This document shows, piece by piece, positions 10,741 to 21,780 of a DNA stretch of 64,000 nt (positions are counted from its first letter, which is position 1; every line of letters starts with the position of its first letter). A program made the translations under genes and the position numbers. A model generated the notes under the pieces. The model saw nothing but the letters and a program-made list of their open reading frames with translations, made no database searches and was not told where the DNA came from. Source of the DNA: Diphasiastrum complanatum (Eukaryota; Streptophyta; Lycopodiopsida; Lycopodiales; Lycopodiaceae); assembly GCA_029204225.1 (NCBI GenBank), contig CM055102.1, positions 46,308,361-46,372,360 on the forward strand. The letters are read 5' to 3'.

Positions 10741-11720
10741 AAATTCAGCACGTGGAGAAATGAGAATCTTTCCTTCACATATCTCGTGCGTCAGCAATTG
10801 CGTACAAACAAATGGTATTTTCATCTCATGATTGCTCATGTCTTTTGAGATGTATAACAATCTTGTCAGAAAGATTGATCACATGATTTAAAATCTTCTA
10901 AAATTATCTTTTAATCAATAATTTTTTTTTTTATAAATCCATCAATTGATCCGCGAATCGCCAATACCTTCAACGTTTCAATCTCAATCTTCTACTCACT
11001 ATGCCCTCTCTCTTGTTTATGTCAAAATGGCTGATCATGGCGTGATCAGAGATGGATGCATAATTAGAAGATGGGTAATAATGTTGCTCGATGTCGATGA
11101 AGACTCTGGTATTACCTCTGAAGATTCTCCTCCTACTAATTACTTTTCCAACACGGAAGAAATTTTTTCTAACGAAGCAGAACCCGAACAAGAAGAACCT
11201 AGTTCCAGAGAATACAGTAATTCGCACGATCTTTTGGCGTTCAGATTGCTGACAATGTTATTGATATTATGCACGAGTTTATACGTGTTCAGCATGATTA
11301 TGGCTCTATATTACAGAACCCGTTTGATGTAGAAATTTTGTTGTCAAAGTTTTGTGCAGTATTATATTAAAGAAGACTTTGATGTTAATGCATCTTTAAA
11401 TACAAATATTACTTATGTTTATATTGCAACACACTTGTTTCATGGATATGCATAATTCTCAATTGCTCTGACAATATCTTGATAGCAAGTCTCGTGACGC
11501 CTAGTTCAATGAAATTCTCTTTTAGATTTTAAAAGATTTTCCAAGATCAAAATTTCTTGTTCAAGTAGGGGAATAAATCTCCTAAAATAACCAGTCTGTC
11601 CAAGGAATAGTCTAAGCAACTCTCTATTTTGAATACTTCTAAGAAAATTCCCTTTGGAAATCTTGTATTATATTCCCTGAACCACAGAATAATAATTCCC
11701 ACGAGTTAATATTCCATTCT
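10741..11720 (-). other. Untranslated leader of the gypsy element
   Basis: Lies between the gag start and the primer binding site. It contains a 128-codon plus-strand frame (10946-11332) rich in Glu and Ser with a hydrophobic C-terminus that I do not recognise and regard as chance. Confidence 0.45.
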
Positions 11721-11737
11721 CCCCAGCAATGGCGCCA
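11721..11737 (-). other. Primer binding site, tRNA-Asp type
   Basis: Minus-strand TGGCGCCATTGCTGGGG closely matches the 3' end complement of plant tRNA-Asp used by many gypsy elements (TGGCGCCGTTGCCGGGG). It sits upstream of gag at the expected side. Confidence 0.8.
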
Positions 11738-11749
11738 AAATTCGGCATA

Positions 11750-12450
11750 TGTCGTAACACACCAAATTGCGTTTTAAGGTATTTAATGTAGTATATAAGT
11801 TGTAGTTCCCCATAGAGAGAGAATTAATGACATTATACTCATGGAAATTGTCATTCTGTGTAAAAGATGGTTGACTGGTTATCAAAAGATATTTAGTTCA
11901 GGCAGCCAATACAGCCTTTTCAATATTAAACAATGACCTCATAATTCTGACAGATTATTGTTAATGGTTCTCTCCCATACATTGCCATGCATGCCCATAA
12001 TTGGATTGAATGACTAACAGTCACTACACACATGACCAGAATAACCACAAGTTCCAAAGTTGTGATTCCTCTAGTTTTGACTCGATAGCTAAGCACCCTA
12101 CAAAATGACTCGGGGAATCAAACATCCCCTCTCATCCTACTTCTCATAATCTGAACGAAAACACAATTGCATTATGAATCAATTCGTACATATGCTTCAA
12201 TATGTCTCAATAGGCCATCAATTACTCTTTACCAACATTTATCATTTACTTGAAAGAGACAGAGCTTACATATCTATGCAGACTTTGAAAAATTAGTGAG
12301 CAACAAACACATTCGATCGTTTATAGAGCATAAATTCGCTTTCAGTCATACACATAAGCGCCAAAGTATTTGCTTATTCTTATTAAAATCAGGAGTACAA
12401 CGGCTCTTTATAGTCTCGCGACTATAGATAACCGTTTAACTATCATAACT
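11750..12450 (-). repeat. Probable 5' LTR of the gypsy element (antisense)
   Basis: The sequence next to the primer binding site should be the LTR; a TGTCGTAACAC edge lies at 11750. The outer edge is not clear. The end near 12450 is a guess from the change to the GGATCGGATCGG patch. A TATA-like TATATAAG is near 11794. Confidence 0.5.
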
Positions 12451-12880
12451 ATTGTAACTACTATTCTCGGATTTGGATAATTTTTTGACCCTGGATCGGA
12501 TCGGATCGGGTCTAAAAATTTTGAATCTGATCCTTAGTAAAAAAAATCCAATCCAGTTAGAAATCCCACCCAGATTGATTTTACACTTAAACTTCCAAAA
12601 TACTAAAACTGTTCATTATCTCAGAAAAGCAACTATATATAATCAAAGTTTTAAAGAAATAAAAACTTAAAAAACTATCATGTGACTAAATCATGTTGTT
12701 AGAAAACTTCAGAGATCAACCAAATTGTTGATTCCAAAAACTCCCTTCGGCCGATCTGTGAGAAATGTCACCATGCCACTTGGGCTTCATGTTAGGTTCG
12801 TTGTTGCAGCCATGCAGGCCTTGGAAGGTGCTGTAGAAGACTATTTTTCAGTTTTTTGAGGATTTTCTTCTTCTGGTCAT
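12451..12880. other. No gene; GGATCGG short tandem motif
   Basis: Holds GGATCGGATCGGATCGGG at about 12494-12511 and otherwise no recognisable feature. Confidence 0.5.
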
Positions 12881-12884
12881 GCAT

Positions 12885-14600
12885 GGTAAGCGTGTTACTA
12901 TGATTCTCAGAAGACTTCAGGAGCATTATTCAAATCTCCATCTAGATAATGCCAACACCTCCAGAGATCTACCTCTGGATAGAACAAACGTCCCCACCAC
13001 CTCAAGGAGAAAGTAGTCTGTCCCTACAAAATATGGATCTCACAGGCCAGTTGCTTCCCTTTCTCCGAAATCCATCCCTACAAAGCGGCCGCGCATCGTC
13101 TAGACCACTAGTTCAGCGTCTTCGAACTCTGAATCAGACTCATGATCTGCTTCCCTTCCTATTACTCGTCAACCTCTTCATAAGGTTTCTTCCCCGAAGG
13201 TCAAGAAAACCCAAGATGAACTTGATAAAATAACTAGAAAAAGATGTAAATATTGTTTTCACATCCATTCAAAACCCTGTACATAATCTTTGTGTAAGAA
13301 TCTCATTCGATCCTCGGCTGATTTATCTTGATTCCAATCATTATAATGAATATGAATCTTATTTAGCCAATAAAATTGGTATGCTCGGCAATTATTTTGA
13401 TTTTTTTATTTCAGATACAAATAGGAGCTTTAGATTAGGTCCTAAATTTTGTAAAGAGCTAAAGATTAAAACTGTTGAGATATCATATACTATTGTTAAA
13501 GCCGGCCAAAACTTTTTGCAACACAATATTAGTCTTGATTCCATAGGAGACGTTTTTGTTGTTAGTCCTTTATTAATGACTGCAGTGAATAAAAAAGGAG
13601 ACCAATTTTGATGCGGTTGTTTATTTTATCGAGTGTAGTCCAATGGCCAAAATTTATTTGATTCCATATAAAAATAAGTAAGTTTTTCTAGTTTAGTTTT
13701 GATGACTTTTATTTTAATGTTTATATTCTTTTCAACATTGATTCTAGTTTCATTTTGATTGTTGCAGCCGACATTGGAGCCTGAACATTCTTTTTGTGAA
13801 AATAAATAAAAAAGGAGTATCAAATTTTCTTTGTGTAAAAATATAGCTGAGAATACACATAAAGAATTTCATTCTCTACTTCATGCAACTGTTCAGGAAG
13901 TGACCGACAATGGCAAATTCTATTGGCAAAATAAACATAAAATCTCTTAAGGTATATAATAGTTATTGCTGATATGGATCTTTTTTGGTTTTAAATTTTT
14001 CATCTTAGCATGAATAAGTTATTTATCATAATATTAACAGTTTTCATTCAATATCTGCAGTTTGTACAATAGAATAATTCTTTTAGTTGTGTCTGGTTCG
14101 TGCTATATAATACAAAGCTATATTTTGAGTGTAACAACTTACAAGTGGATGTTGATATTGACAAGATAATATTTTACTCATATGTTGTTTTTCCATCCTA
14201 GTTCTTATTTCTTTAGTGTCGTTGTTAGTAAATTGCCATCCACCTTGTTTGTAATGACAGTTCAGTCTTGATCCATACAATCCTGACAAAGTGTATAGAT
14301 TGCGGCAAGAGTTGAGAAAATTTTTTGGTATCGAATGGTACAAGTTTTGTTCCATAAATTAAGGGTGCCAAAGGTGTGGAAAAGAAAGTTGCTCCTACCT
14401 TAACAACCTTTCAGGTTGCTTAGGATGCATATGTTGTAATATACAATAAAAAAGACATAACAGTCCTTCCTAAAAAAGAGGAAGGAGAAATAACAGAATA
14501 GGAGATTGTAGTCTATCAAGCTCCTGATACTGATATAGAAAAAAAATACAAAAAAGCTTTTGGAATAGAATTTTATAGGATTTCAAGTGTAAATAAATGA
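12885..14600 (+). pseudogene. Decayed multi-exon gene of unknown family
   Basis: I do not recognise the family. Piece 1 (about 12885-13245) is basic and Ser/Pro/Thr-rich (MILRRLQEHYSNLHLD, later SSPKVKKTQDELDKITRKR) with stops. Piece 2 (about 13246-13678) reads openly through FDPRLIYLDSNHYNEYESYL, IGMLGNYFDFFIS, GPKFCKELKIKTVEISY and HNISLDSIGDVFVVSPLL. One extra T at about 13610 shifts into DAVVYFIECSPMAKIYLIPY, then a GTAAGT donor near 13679. Piece 3 follows a TTGTTGCAG acceptor near 13768 and includes ENTHKEFHSLLHATVQEVTD and GKFYWQNKHKIS. Piece 4 (about 14255-14600) has YNPDKVYRLRQELRKFFGIE, KDITVLPKKEEGEITE and KKYKKAFGIEFYRISSVNK then a stop. The runs of sensible protein plus splice signals argue for a real ancestral gene. 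Confidence 0.5.
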
Positions 14601-14857
14601 TTATATATTACCATCCAATAAATAGATACAATCTTACATGTACACAGCCCGTTTATGGGATTTTCATTGATATAATTATGGATTGTTAAAACCAAGTCGT
14701 GTCCATAGTACAATACTGTATTACAATTTCTAAACTGACAAGAAACAAGAATCTTGTTTCAATTCAATAATGATGATGGACAATATTTTTTGATAATAAA
14801 TCTCAGTGTTCTTCCATCAATCAAATAGTTTCTGTGAAGAATTGTAAAAGTCATCTA
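14601..14857. other. No gene seen
   Basis: AT-rich spacer before the LTR at 14858. Confidence 0.5.
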
Positions 14858-15558
14858 TGTTGAGTTAGGGGGTTTGACAAATTTTTGTATGTCCATCCAC
14901 ATGTGAGTAGGTAATAGGGCCAATTTTGGCTTAGGAGGCAACTCGAGGAAATACACTTGTAAACTCATGATTAGGCCAAAAGTAGAAATTAATGTGGCTT
15001 GAGCTAGCTTAGGCTTGCAACAAGTGTCATGATTAGGTTGGATGTGTGACTCATCCTTATGTGTTGGCATGAGATCTAGTGACCAATCAAAAGAGAGATG
15101 TCACCAATATAGGTCCAATCAAGTTTGAAGGCTCATAAGTCACTCAACTAATCAAATTAAGAGGAGGGAAAGAAGGGGTCCAATCATGTTTCACTCCGCT
15201 CTACCTCAAGTTCCTATTAGTATGTGTGGTAGATCATTCCCATACTTAGTTTTTTGAGATTAAATGAGATTCTACACTTATAACTTTTCTTGCTTTCTCT
15301 CTCTACCCGAGAGCTTGTAGTTGGATTCTCTCTCTACTCGAGAGCAAAAACTTTTTATACTTAGTTTTTTCATCACAAAGTCTCCCACATGGGTGAATGT
15401 ACTTTGGTGTATGATTTATGCATGTTTCATTGTGCTCTTGCCTTAGAATTGTGAGGTGGATCTTGGATTTCAATCTATGCTTGATCTATGTGCAATCACC
15501 ACATCTTAGGAGATTATAATCACACTTTTGGGGACTCCCACACATGTGAAATTGAACA
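14858..15558 (+). repeat. Copia LTR (5' LTR), about 701 bp
   Basis: Starts TGTTGA at 14858 and ends TGAACA at 15558, directly before a copia-type primer binding site. Its last 280 bp recur in antisense at 19593-19835 (CCCACACATGTG..., GAGAGAATCCAA). The start is chosen from the terminal inverted bases and is less certain than the end. Confidence 0.7.
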
Positions 15559-15570
15559 TGGTATCAGAGC
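15559..15570 (+). other. Primer binding site, initiator tRNA-Met type
   Basis: TGGTATCAGAGC is the classic plant copia primer binding site, immediately after the LTR. Confidence 0.88.
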
Positions 15571-15745
15571 CTACCTAAGATATCCATGCATCCATCAAGA
15601 TGTTGGATTTCTATCATCTCCATCCCTATCTCTCTGCTAATTTAGATCCATTCACTAGTTGTTGTAAATACTTGTATAGTCGCATACTCTGCAAAAATAC
15701 ACTTGTTTCCTGACAGTCTGTAGAAATACAAAGGAATAGATGACA
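15571..15745 (+). other. Copia leader fragment
   Basis: Short leader after the primer binding site, ending where the family-B LTR homology begins. Confidence 0.4.
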
Positions 15746-16624
15746 GTTTCTTGACGACTTAGCCGATGAAGAAATAAAATGTTTCTAGTGCCAAAGCCTT
15801 GCTAGCTCTCCACTTTGATTTTGACAGAAAAGACACAAGAAACGAAATTGTTCGTGAACAATTTCGTGACACACGACAAGAAATTGTTTCGCGACACAAA
15901 ATCATTCTTGCTCCACGAACGGCCAAGAAGATCAGCCAAGTATCAAGGGGTACAAGTATTTGATCAGATATCATGACATCAGCAGAAGTACTCTAGATCA
16001 TGGCTAATCTGCCACTCTTGTAATTCGTGATTAGTTAGAGATGTTTAATCTTTCTGATCTGGAAGTTACACGATGTGACAGAAAAAGTTCGCGAACTATA
16101 TACTTTCTGTTTGATGCATAATGCCAAGAAGAAGTAAGACAAAAAATACAGAATACATTTCCGCTTGTGAGTGAGACAATTTTGTAGAGAATTTGTAGAT
16201 CCAGAAGTCCACTAGTAAGCAAGACATTATTCGTGAGAGAACTGTATTTCTCTCACGCCAATGCACTGTGTGGATCTGTCGCACAGTGCTTGAAAAATCA
16301 GAAGATCAATAGATAATATTATAACTGTTATGCACATATTATTCTGAATGATTGTATGATCTTGAATGAATATTAGTCTGTTACTATTCGTGTATCTGAT
16401 TCACTTGTTTATTCAATTCCGCACATTGGTTTAATTTTGTTGAATGCTATATTAATCTGTTAACGTAGATCAGCAGTGTCTGTCTACACTTTGAAGGATT
16501 GTAGGAATGATATAGTCGGTAGTGACCAACAATTATATATGAATTCTTGACGAAATAATTTTGTTCGCGAGTGCTTTCGCTTCGTTTCGCTTCGCAATCA
16601 CTTGGCTATAAGCGTAGATCAATT
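15746..16624 (+). repeat. Copia family-B LTR copy 1
   Basis: Homologous along its length to 25385-26245: shared blocks include AATGTTTCTA, TTTGATCAGATATCATGACA, GGCTAATCTGCCACTCTTGT, TCTCTCACGCCAA, GATCAGCAGTGTCTGTCTAC and AAGGATTGTAGGAATGATAT. Its 3' part is also found antisense at 18999-19545. It carries the GCTTCGTTTCGCTTCG pentamer-like run. It breaks at about 16624 where RNase H coding sequence begins. Confidence 0.75.
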
Positions 16625-16930
16625 CCTACAGTGATGCTAGCTGGGCATCTCTCAAGGACGACTGCAAAAGTGTCTCAGGAGGATACACCATCGCGTCAGG
16701 AGTAGCAATTCTATAGATCAGCAAGAAACAGACGATTGTGGCTCAGTCATCCTGCAAAGCAGAGTATGTTGCAGCAGCAAAAATGGCCAACGAAATAATT
16801 TGGCTCAAACAGTTCCTTGACGAACTGGATGAAACGAGGAATGAACCTCTGGTTTTGCAGATGGACAACACATTTGCAATACATCTGACAAAAGACCTTG
16901 TGTCACATTGCGATCAAGTACCACTTGATA
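16625..16930 (+). pseudogene. Copia RNase H fragment
   Basis: Encodes YSDASWASLKDDCKSVSGGY, IASGVAIL, SKKQTIVAQSSCKAEYVAAA, KMANEIIWLKQFLDEL, QMDNTFAIHLTKDLV and the degraded HCDQVPL for HSKTKHI. One stop lies after VAIL. The same family is present antisense at 17780-18150. It abuts family-B LTR sequence with no polypurine tract, so the junction is rearranged. Confidence 0.85.
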
Positions 16931-16995
16931 AGGGATCTAATTATAGTCCAAATAAATTAGGAGATTAAGTTTGTTCTATTTGTATACCGTTTATC

Positions 16996-17540
16996 ATGTC
17001 TCATATAGGTAGCTCTTCATCTTCATCACTCAGTGAAGATAGAGTCATTGACAAGTTCAATGGTTCTACTTTCTACATTTGTAAATTGAAACTTAGAATG
17101 ATGTTGATAGATAGAGATCTTTGGGATGTAGTAGAAGGTGCAGACCTAAAACTAGAAGATGGTGATCAAGCAAAGGCTTGGATGATTGAATATCAGAAGG
17201 CCTTAGCATGTATCACACTCAATCTGGCCGACTCCCAAATATCTCATGTTACCACGTGCAAAACCTCAGGAAGCACTGGACTTGTAATCAAGTCTCTATG
17301 AGACTCACGATGTAACCACAAGATTACATCTTAGAAGAAAGTTCTTTACTCTTAGCATGTCTAATTCTACTACCATCACTTCTCACATCAACAGCTTCAA
17401 GTCCCTGTTAGATCAGTTATCAGCTTTAGGATGTTCTATTCAAGATGATGATGTCGTTATGACCTTGCTTTCTTCTCATCCAAAGTCATATGAATACTTT
17501 GTAGTGATGATCTCCACACAACCCGACCTCAATCTTTAAA
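16996..17540 (+). pseudogene. Copia gag fragment
   Basis: Starts MSHIGSSSSSSLSEDRVIDK, then FNGSTFYICKLKLRMMLIDRD and LWDVVEGAD: the Ty1/copia gag N-terminus (DUF4219/UBN2-like). After a shift near 17290 it continues FKSLLDQLSALGCSIQDDDVVM, SSHPKSYEYFVV. It belongs to a different copia lineage from the MASISNIQ-type gags nearby. Confidence 0.82.
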
Positions 17541-17780
17541 AGGTGATCATTCATCTTCCTCAAGAAGAAAGCGAAGAAAGACTAGCAGTCCATCCATCAA
17601 AGACAAATCCATGGCTCTATACACCAAGAAGAAAGATCATTCCAAGGGCAAGAATCAGGTGCAGCAGCAACAGAAATCACATTCCATAAAATCAAAGCAT
17701 GTATTAGATCTTGTACATAGTGATCTCTGTGGTCCAATGCCAACTCCATCCTTAGGAGATGCAGTCTATTTCATTTCATA
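17541..17780 (+). pseudogene. Copia gag-integrase scrap
   Basis: Lysine-rich gag tail, then HVLDLVHSDLCGPMPTPSLG at about 17698-17760, the start of the integrase core. It stops at the junction with the minus-strand element at about 17780. Confidence 0.7.
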
Positions 17781-18960
17781 ATAAAAGTAGTCTGCAACAT
17801 CTTCTTTCCAATTAGATTCCTTATCAAGTGGTACTTGATCACAATGTGTTTCGTTCTTGAGTGAAACATAGGGTCTTTTGTCAGATGTATTGCAAATGTG
17901 TTGTCCATCTACAAAACCAGAGGTTCATTTCGTATTTCACCCAATTCGTCAAGGAACTGTTTGAGCCAAATTATTTTGTTGGCCATCTTTGCTGCTGCAA
18001 TGTACTTTGCTTCACAGGATGACTGAGCTACAATGGTCTGTTTCTTGTTGACCCAGAGAATTGCTGCTCACACGATGATGCATCCTCCTGAGACGCTTAT
18101 GTAGTCGTCCTTGAGAGATGCCCAGCTAGCATCACTATAGGAAAGCATCTGGAACCCTACATCATGACAATAATACATACCAAAATCTTTTGTTAATTGA
18201 AGGTATTGCAAAATTCGTTTTGCAATCTTCCAATGAGTCGAACCTGGATTTGTACAGAATTGGCTCATCCTGACCATGACATAAGCAATGTCAGGACGTG
18301 TGTTATCTGCAAGGTACATCAATGATCCAATCAGCTTTCTATATGGTGTAAGCTGTATAAATTCTCTTTCTTCTTCAGTCCTCGAACAATTTTTGTTCGT
18401 TAGTACTGTTCCTGCAAGCATTGGAGTATTCGGCATTCCGAAATCTTCTAGGATTTTCTTTGTATATCTAGATTGATAAAGGTAAAATTTACCTCTCTCA
18501 TAGTCCATGCCAATCTGTAAGCCAAGCTAACACCTAGCTTCTCCCACATCTGCAATCTCGAAATGTTTCGAGATATCATTCTTCACTTCAGCAATAAGCT
18601 TCTCACTCTTGTAGAGTATCAGAGTGTCGTCCACATACACAGCTACAATGATGATCTTTCGATGGATGATGATAACAAGTCTACTGCCTTGTCATTCTTC
18701 TCCCTCCATTCGCGTAGCTCCTTGTCTGTTGTTGTAGGCATCTCCTCAGTGCCATCTACCCAGGGGAATAATCCTTCTCCCTTTAGTATCAGCGAGGTCT
18801 TTACCTTCCATGCTAGGAAGTTAGATCCTGATGAATCCAGAACTGTACAGATCTTGGATTGTATGTTGCTAATTGAAGCCATTGCTCATGAATTTGTGTT
18901 CTCACTTGTTAATGGTTCTTTGTTTCAATGCTTAGCCTCCTGGATCTGATAGTTTTTTGG
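17781..18960 (-). pseudogene. Copia element with gag fused to RT by deletion
   Basis: Read on the minus strand. Gag begins near 18882 with MASISNIQSKICTVLDSSGS, then NFLAWKVKTSLILKGEGLFP and WVDGTEEMPT, and stops at about 18655. It is joined there directly to RT at VAVYVDDTLIL (catalytic YVDD), so protease, integrase and the RT N-terminus are gone. RT continues FEIADVGEA, MDYERGKFYLYQSRYTKKIL, SLMYLADNTRPDIAYVM. RNase H follows with YSDASWASLKDD and degenerates to about 17781. A primer binding site and LTR lie upstream at 18985 and 18999, so this is a deleted but ordered element. Confidence 0.87.
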
Positions 18961-18984
18961 CTATGTCAGACTATGACAAAGGTA

Positions 18985-18997
18985 GGCTCTGATACCA
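18985..18997 (-). other. Primer binding site, initiator tRNA-Met type
   Basis: Minus-strand TGGTATCAGAGCC, one base from the LTR edge, upstream of the gag at 18882. Confidence 0.88.
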
Positions 18998-18998
18998 T

Positions 18999-19545
18999 TG
19001 ATGCGAAATGTGCATTCAGAAAATACAAATTACAGCTAGAACTCTGGTGACAAACTAATCAAAGTCTCGAACGATTCACAAAAGTCGAATTATTTTTGTT
19101 CGAGAATAATTTGTGTTGGATCAATCAAGCTTTGTACCACAACAAAATGAAACGAGATGAAATCTAGAAGAAAACGAAATGAAGTGAAGCGAAGCGAAAC
19201 TTAAACAAGCTCTAACATTGATTCATGCTAGAAGCATAGAGATCACGAAACGAAACGAAATGAAGCGAAACTAGACGAAAGAGAAGAATTCACGAAAAGA
19301 TCAATCAAGCTCTGTAACGAGACAAAACATAATGAAACGAAACAAGATGAAATGAAACGAAACGAAAGAAATGAAACTTAAGTGAGCTTTGAAATTGATT
19401 TACACTTATAGCTAAGTGATCGCGAAGCAAAACGAATCGAAACACGAAGCAAAAGCATTCGTGAATTAAATCAGTTCGTCAGAAATTCAGATATGATTGC
19501 TGGTCACTGCCGGCTATATCATTCCTACAATCCTTTAGAGTGTAG
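18999..19545 (-). repeat. Copia family-B 5' LTR, antisense, truncated
   Basis: The inner edge is CGCATCA on the minus strand next to the primer binding site. It matches the 3' portion of the copies at 16,450-16,620 and 26,050-26,245, then continues with long GAAAC/GAAACG-like runs (19140-19460) absent from those copies. Homology stops near 19545 where another LTR fragment begins. Confidence 0.72.
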
Positions 19546-19582
19546 ATCAATCTTGACAAATGCATGGATAGTTTAGGCTAGA

Positions 19583-19592
19583 TCTGATACCA
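19583..19592 (-). other. Primer binding site remnant
   Basis: Minus-strand TGGTATCAGA directly adjoining the LTR fragment at 19593. It is the antisense twin of the 15558/15559 junction. Confidence 0.75.
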
Positions 19593-19835
19593 TGTTGAAA
19601 TTCACACATGTGGGAGTGCCCAAAAGTGTGTTATTGATCTCATAAGACTTTGTGATTGCACATAGATTACACAGATTGAAAACCAAGATCTATTCCATAA
19701 ATCTAAGGCAAGAGCACATTACTACATGCATAAATCAACCATACAATAGTTTCACACATGTGGAGACTTGTATTACAACAAACTAAGTATGAAAATGCCC
19801 TCCCTTGGGCAGAGAGAGAATCCAATCAAGAAAAG
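19593..19835 (-). repeat. Copia LTR fragment, antisense twin of 15280-15558
   Basis: Shares CACACATGTG, GACTCCC/GAGTGCCC, TTGTGAT-GCACATAGAT, GGCAAGAGCACA and AGAGAGAGAATCCAA with the plus-strand LTR. Homology ends at about 19835. Confidence 0.72.
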
Positions 19836-20001
19836 TCTCTTCAATTTTGGCAACATTCCCAAGGAGCAATCAACATGAACTTTGGTTTGTTAGTATGATT
19901 TTGATGTTTGGATTGATATTAGATTGTATTTCGTCATGGTGGTTTCGGCATAGTAGGATTAGAGAAGTTGTGAGAAGATACTAGAAAAAGTCAAACATGG
20001 C

Positions 20002-20361
20002 TTGTCCTTGGAGTTCGAAATGAAACATTTGGGTGAGTTACATTTTTGCCTTGGAAATGAGGTATGGCATTATGAGTACCGACTATTTCTTTCTCAATCA
20101 AAATACATATGTGATGGTTTTAAAAAATTTCAGAAGTTGGATTTGAAGCTAGTTTCTACACTGATGAAACCAAATGGTGATGAAAATAAAGCCAATCTTT
20201 TAGAGTTGTTATTATTCCAATGTGAAGCCACCACCATATTCTTTGATAGCCAAAGTTGTATACATATTGTAAAAAATATTGTTATTCATGCACGTATGAA
20301 GCATATTGAAACTCATTACCATTTTGTGTTTGAGAAGGCTAACTCTAAGGCAATAGGGTAA
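20002..20361 (+). pseudogene. Copia RT-RNase H fragment with internal deletion
   Basis: FEMKHLGELHFCLGNEV followed by FLSQSKYICDGFKKFQ is the RT C-terminal region (usual form: F-M-D-LG-L-Y-FLG-EV). After LVSTLMKP it jumps to CEATTIFFDSQSCIHIVKN, HARMKHIETHYHFV, the RNase H tail. About 200 residues usually between them are missing. A single open frame of 119 codons remains. Confidence 0.8.
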
Positions 20362-20610
20362 TTTTAGAATCTACACATGACTAAGAGGTAGATGTCTTCA
20401 TTGAGCCTTTAGAAAAGACAAATTTTCTATAGTTTAAATCATTAATGATATTGTGGAAGACAAGGCAATAGCTACAACTATTATATCGACTCTATCCAAC
20501 ATTTGCATCAGAGATCAGAGTTCAAAAACATCTTGCACGGATTCTTTCAATGATATTAGAGCGGCCCATCTCAGATTCCTTCAGTGATATCAGAGCCTAG
20601 TTACTCAAAC
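20362..20610 (+). other. Spacer between copia fragments
   Basis: Contains a degraded copia tail (FIEPLEKTNF near 20400). There is no LTR edge that I can define. Confidence 0.4.
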
Positions 20611-21432
20611 TATGGCTTCAATCAACAGTATCCAATCAGATTTGCACAATTCTTGAGGCAGACGGGTCAAACTACTTGGCCTAGAAAGTAAAGACTTCTC
20701 TCATCTTGAGAGGAGAAGGTTTATGGCCCTGGGTAGACGGCACTGAAGAGAAGCCTACCAGCATCGGCAAGGAACTTCGTGAATGGAAGGAGAAGAATGA
20801 CAAAGCAGTAGCTGTCATATCCTCTTCAATCAAAGACAACATCACTCTTGACCTCTCATCCATCAATAACGCAAAAAAAAAATGTGGGATGCACTCATTG
20901 CAAGGTTTGAAAACAAGTCACGCAACCAGATAATGCACTTGGAAGACTAGCTCACCTATCTATGATGGGATGACAAAGACCTCACAACCTTCATCAGAAA
21001 GATGAAGAATCTCTTCCTCTCCTTGCACAACACCGGAATAGAGCATGCTATTTCACAAGAGAAACAACTCATGTACCTTCTATGCACTCTACCAAGATCG
21101 TTCCAAACCCCCCGACCTCTACTGGCCAAAGATCTTCAAATGACTCTTGAGAAGGCCATCATCGAGATTAAAGAAGAAGTGGAGGCTCAAGAGCACTACG
21201 ACGACAAGAATGAGTCAGATCAAGCTCTCTATAGCTACAAAGAACGAAATAGTGTTTTTTTGTCTTGATGTTCATTTTTTCAAGGAGCAAGATTATCTCC
21301 GACTTGAACCAGAAACAGTCAACAAAGGTGAGAAAGACAAATTTATACAAAGCCAACCAGAATGGAGTATTCACAAGCGTCAGCATCAAGGATGCAACAG
21401 GTTTGAAGTCTTGTGACGCATGCAACAAAGAC
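20611..21432 (+). pseudogene. Copia gag (MASI-type)
   Basis: Starts MASINSIQSDLHNS near 20611 and, after frameshifts, reads GEGLWPWVDGTEEKPTSIGK, ELREWKEKNDKAVAVISSS, then MKNLFLSLHNTG, QLMYLLCTLPRSFQ, DLQMTLEKAIIEIKEEVEAQ. It is the same lineage as the gags at 18,882 (minus) and 44,997 (minus). It ends in a degenerate zinc-knuckle region (CDACNKDKMSC near 21,412) at the palindrome. Confidence 0.82.
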
Positions 21433-21462
21433 AAGATGTCATGTACATGTACATGACATCTT
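21433..21462. repeat. Perfect 30-bp palindrome
   Basis: AAGATGTCATGTACA followed by its exact reverse complement, centred between 21447 and 21448. It marks the boundary between gag coding sequence and a noncoding stretch of 300 bp. Confidence 0.9.
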
Positions 21463-21780
21463 TAAGTTTGAAGTTTTGAGTTTAAAAAAAATTGCGTGGC
21501 ACTGCCAAGCAAAATTAAATTTTTTTTGCCAGACCCCACCTCTAGCCTGGATTTCACCGGTAGGGTCCTCGAAAAAGTTTTGGCGTGGATGTGCCACACG
21601 TGCCACACATAAGAAAAATGTCAAAATTTCGGCTAAGTATCGGGTTCATGTGGCAACGTCACGTGGCAAAACACACATATGTGTAGTTGTGACACCCTTT
21701 ACTAGGGACTCATTTAGGACGAAAGAACTCTAAGAGTTAGTACACCCAGACATCTGTGAATCTTTTAATGTAGTCTCTTT
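21463..21780. other. Noncoding insertion between gag and integrase
   Basis: About 300 bp unrelated to copia coding sequence. Around 21,570-21,680 it holds several GTGGCA/TGCCAC and CACGTG words in both orientations (GCGTGGATGTGCCACACGTG), so it may be a small nonautonomous element. No target duplication was found. Confidence 0.45.

Noticed and set aside
10946-11332. A 128-codon plus-strand frame with acidic middle and hydrophobic end
   Set aside because: It lies in the untranslated leader of a minus-strand gypsy element, has no recognisable domain and no splice or promoter context.
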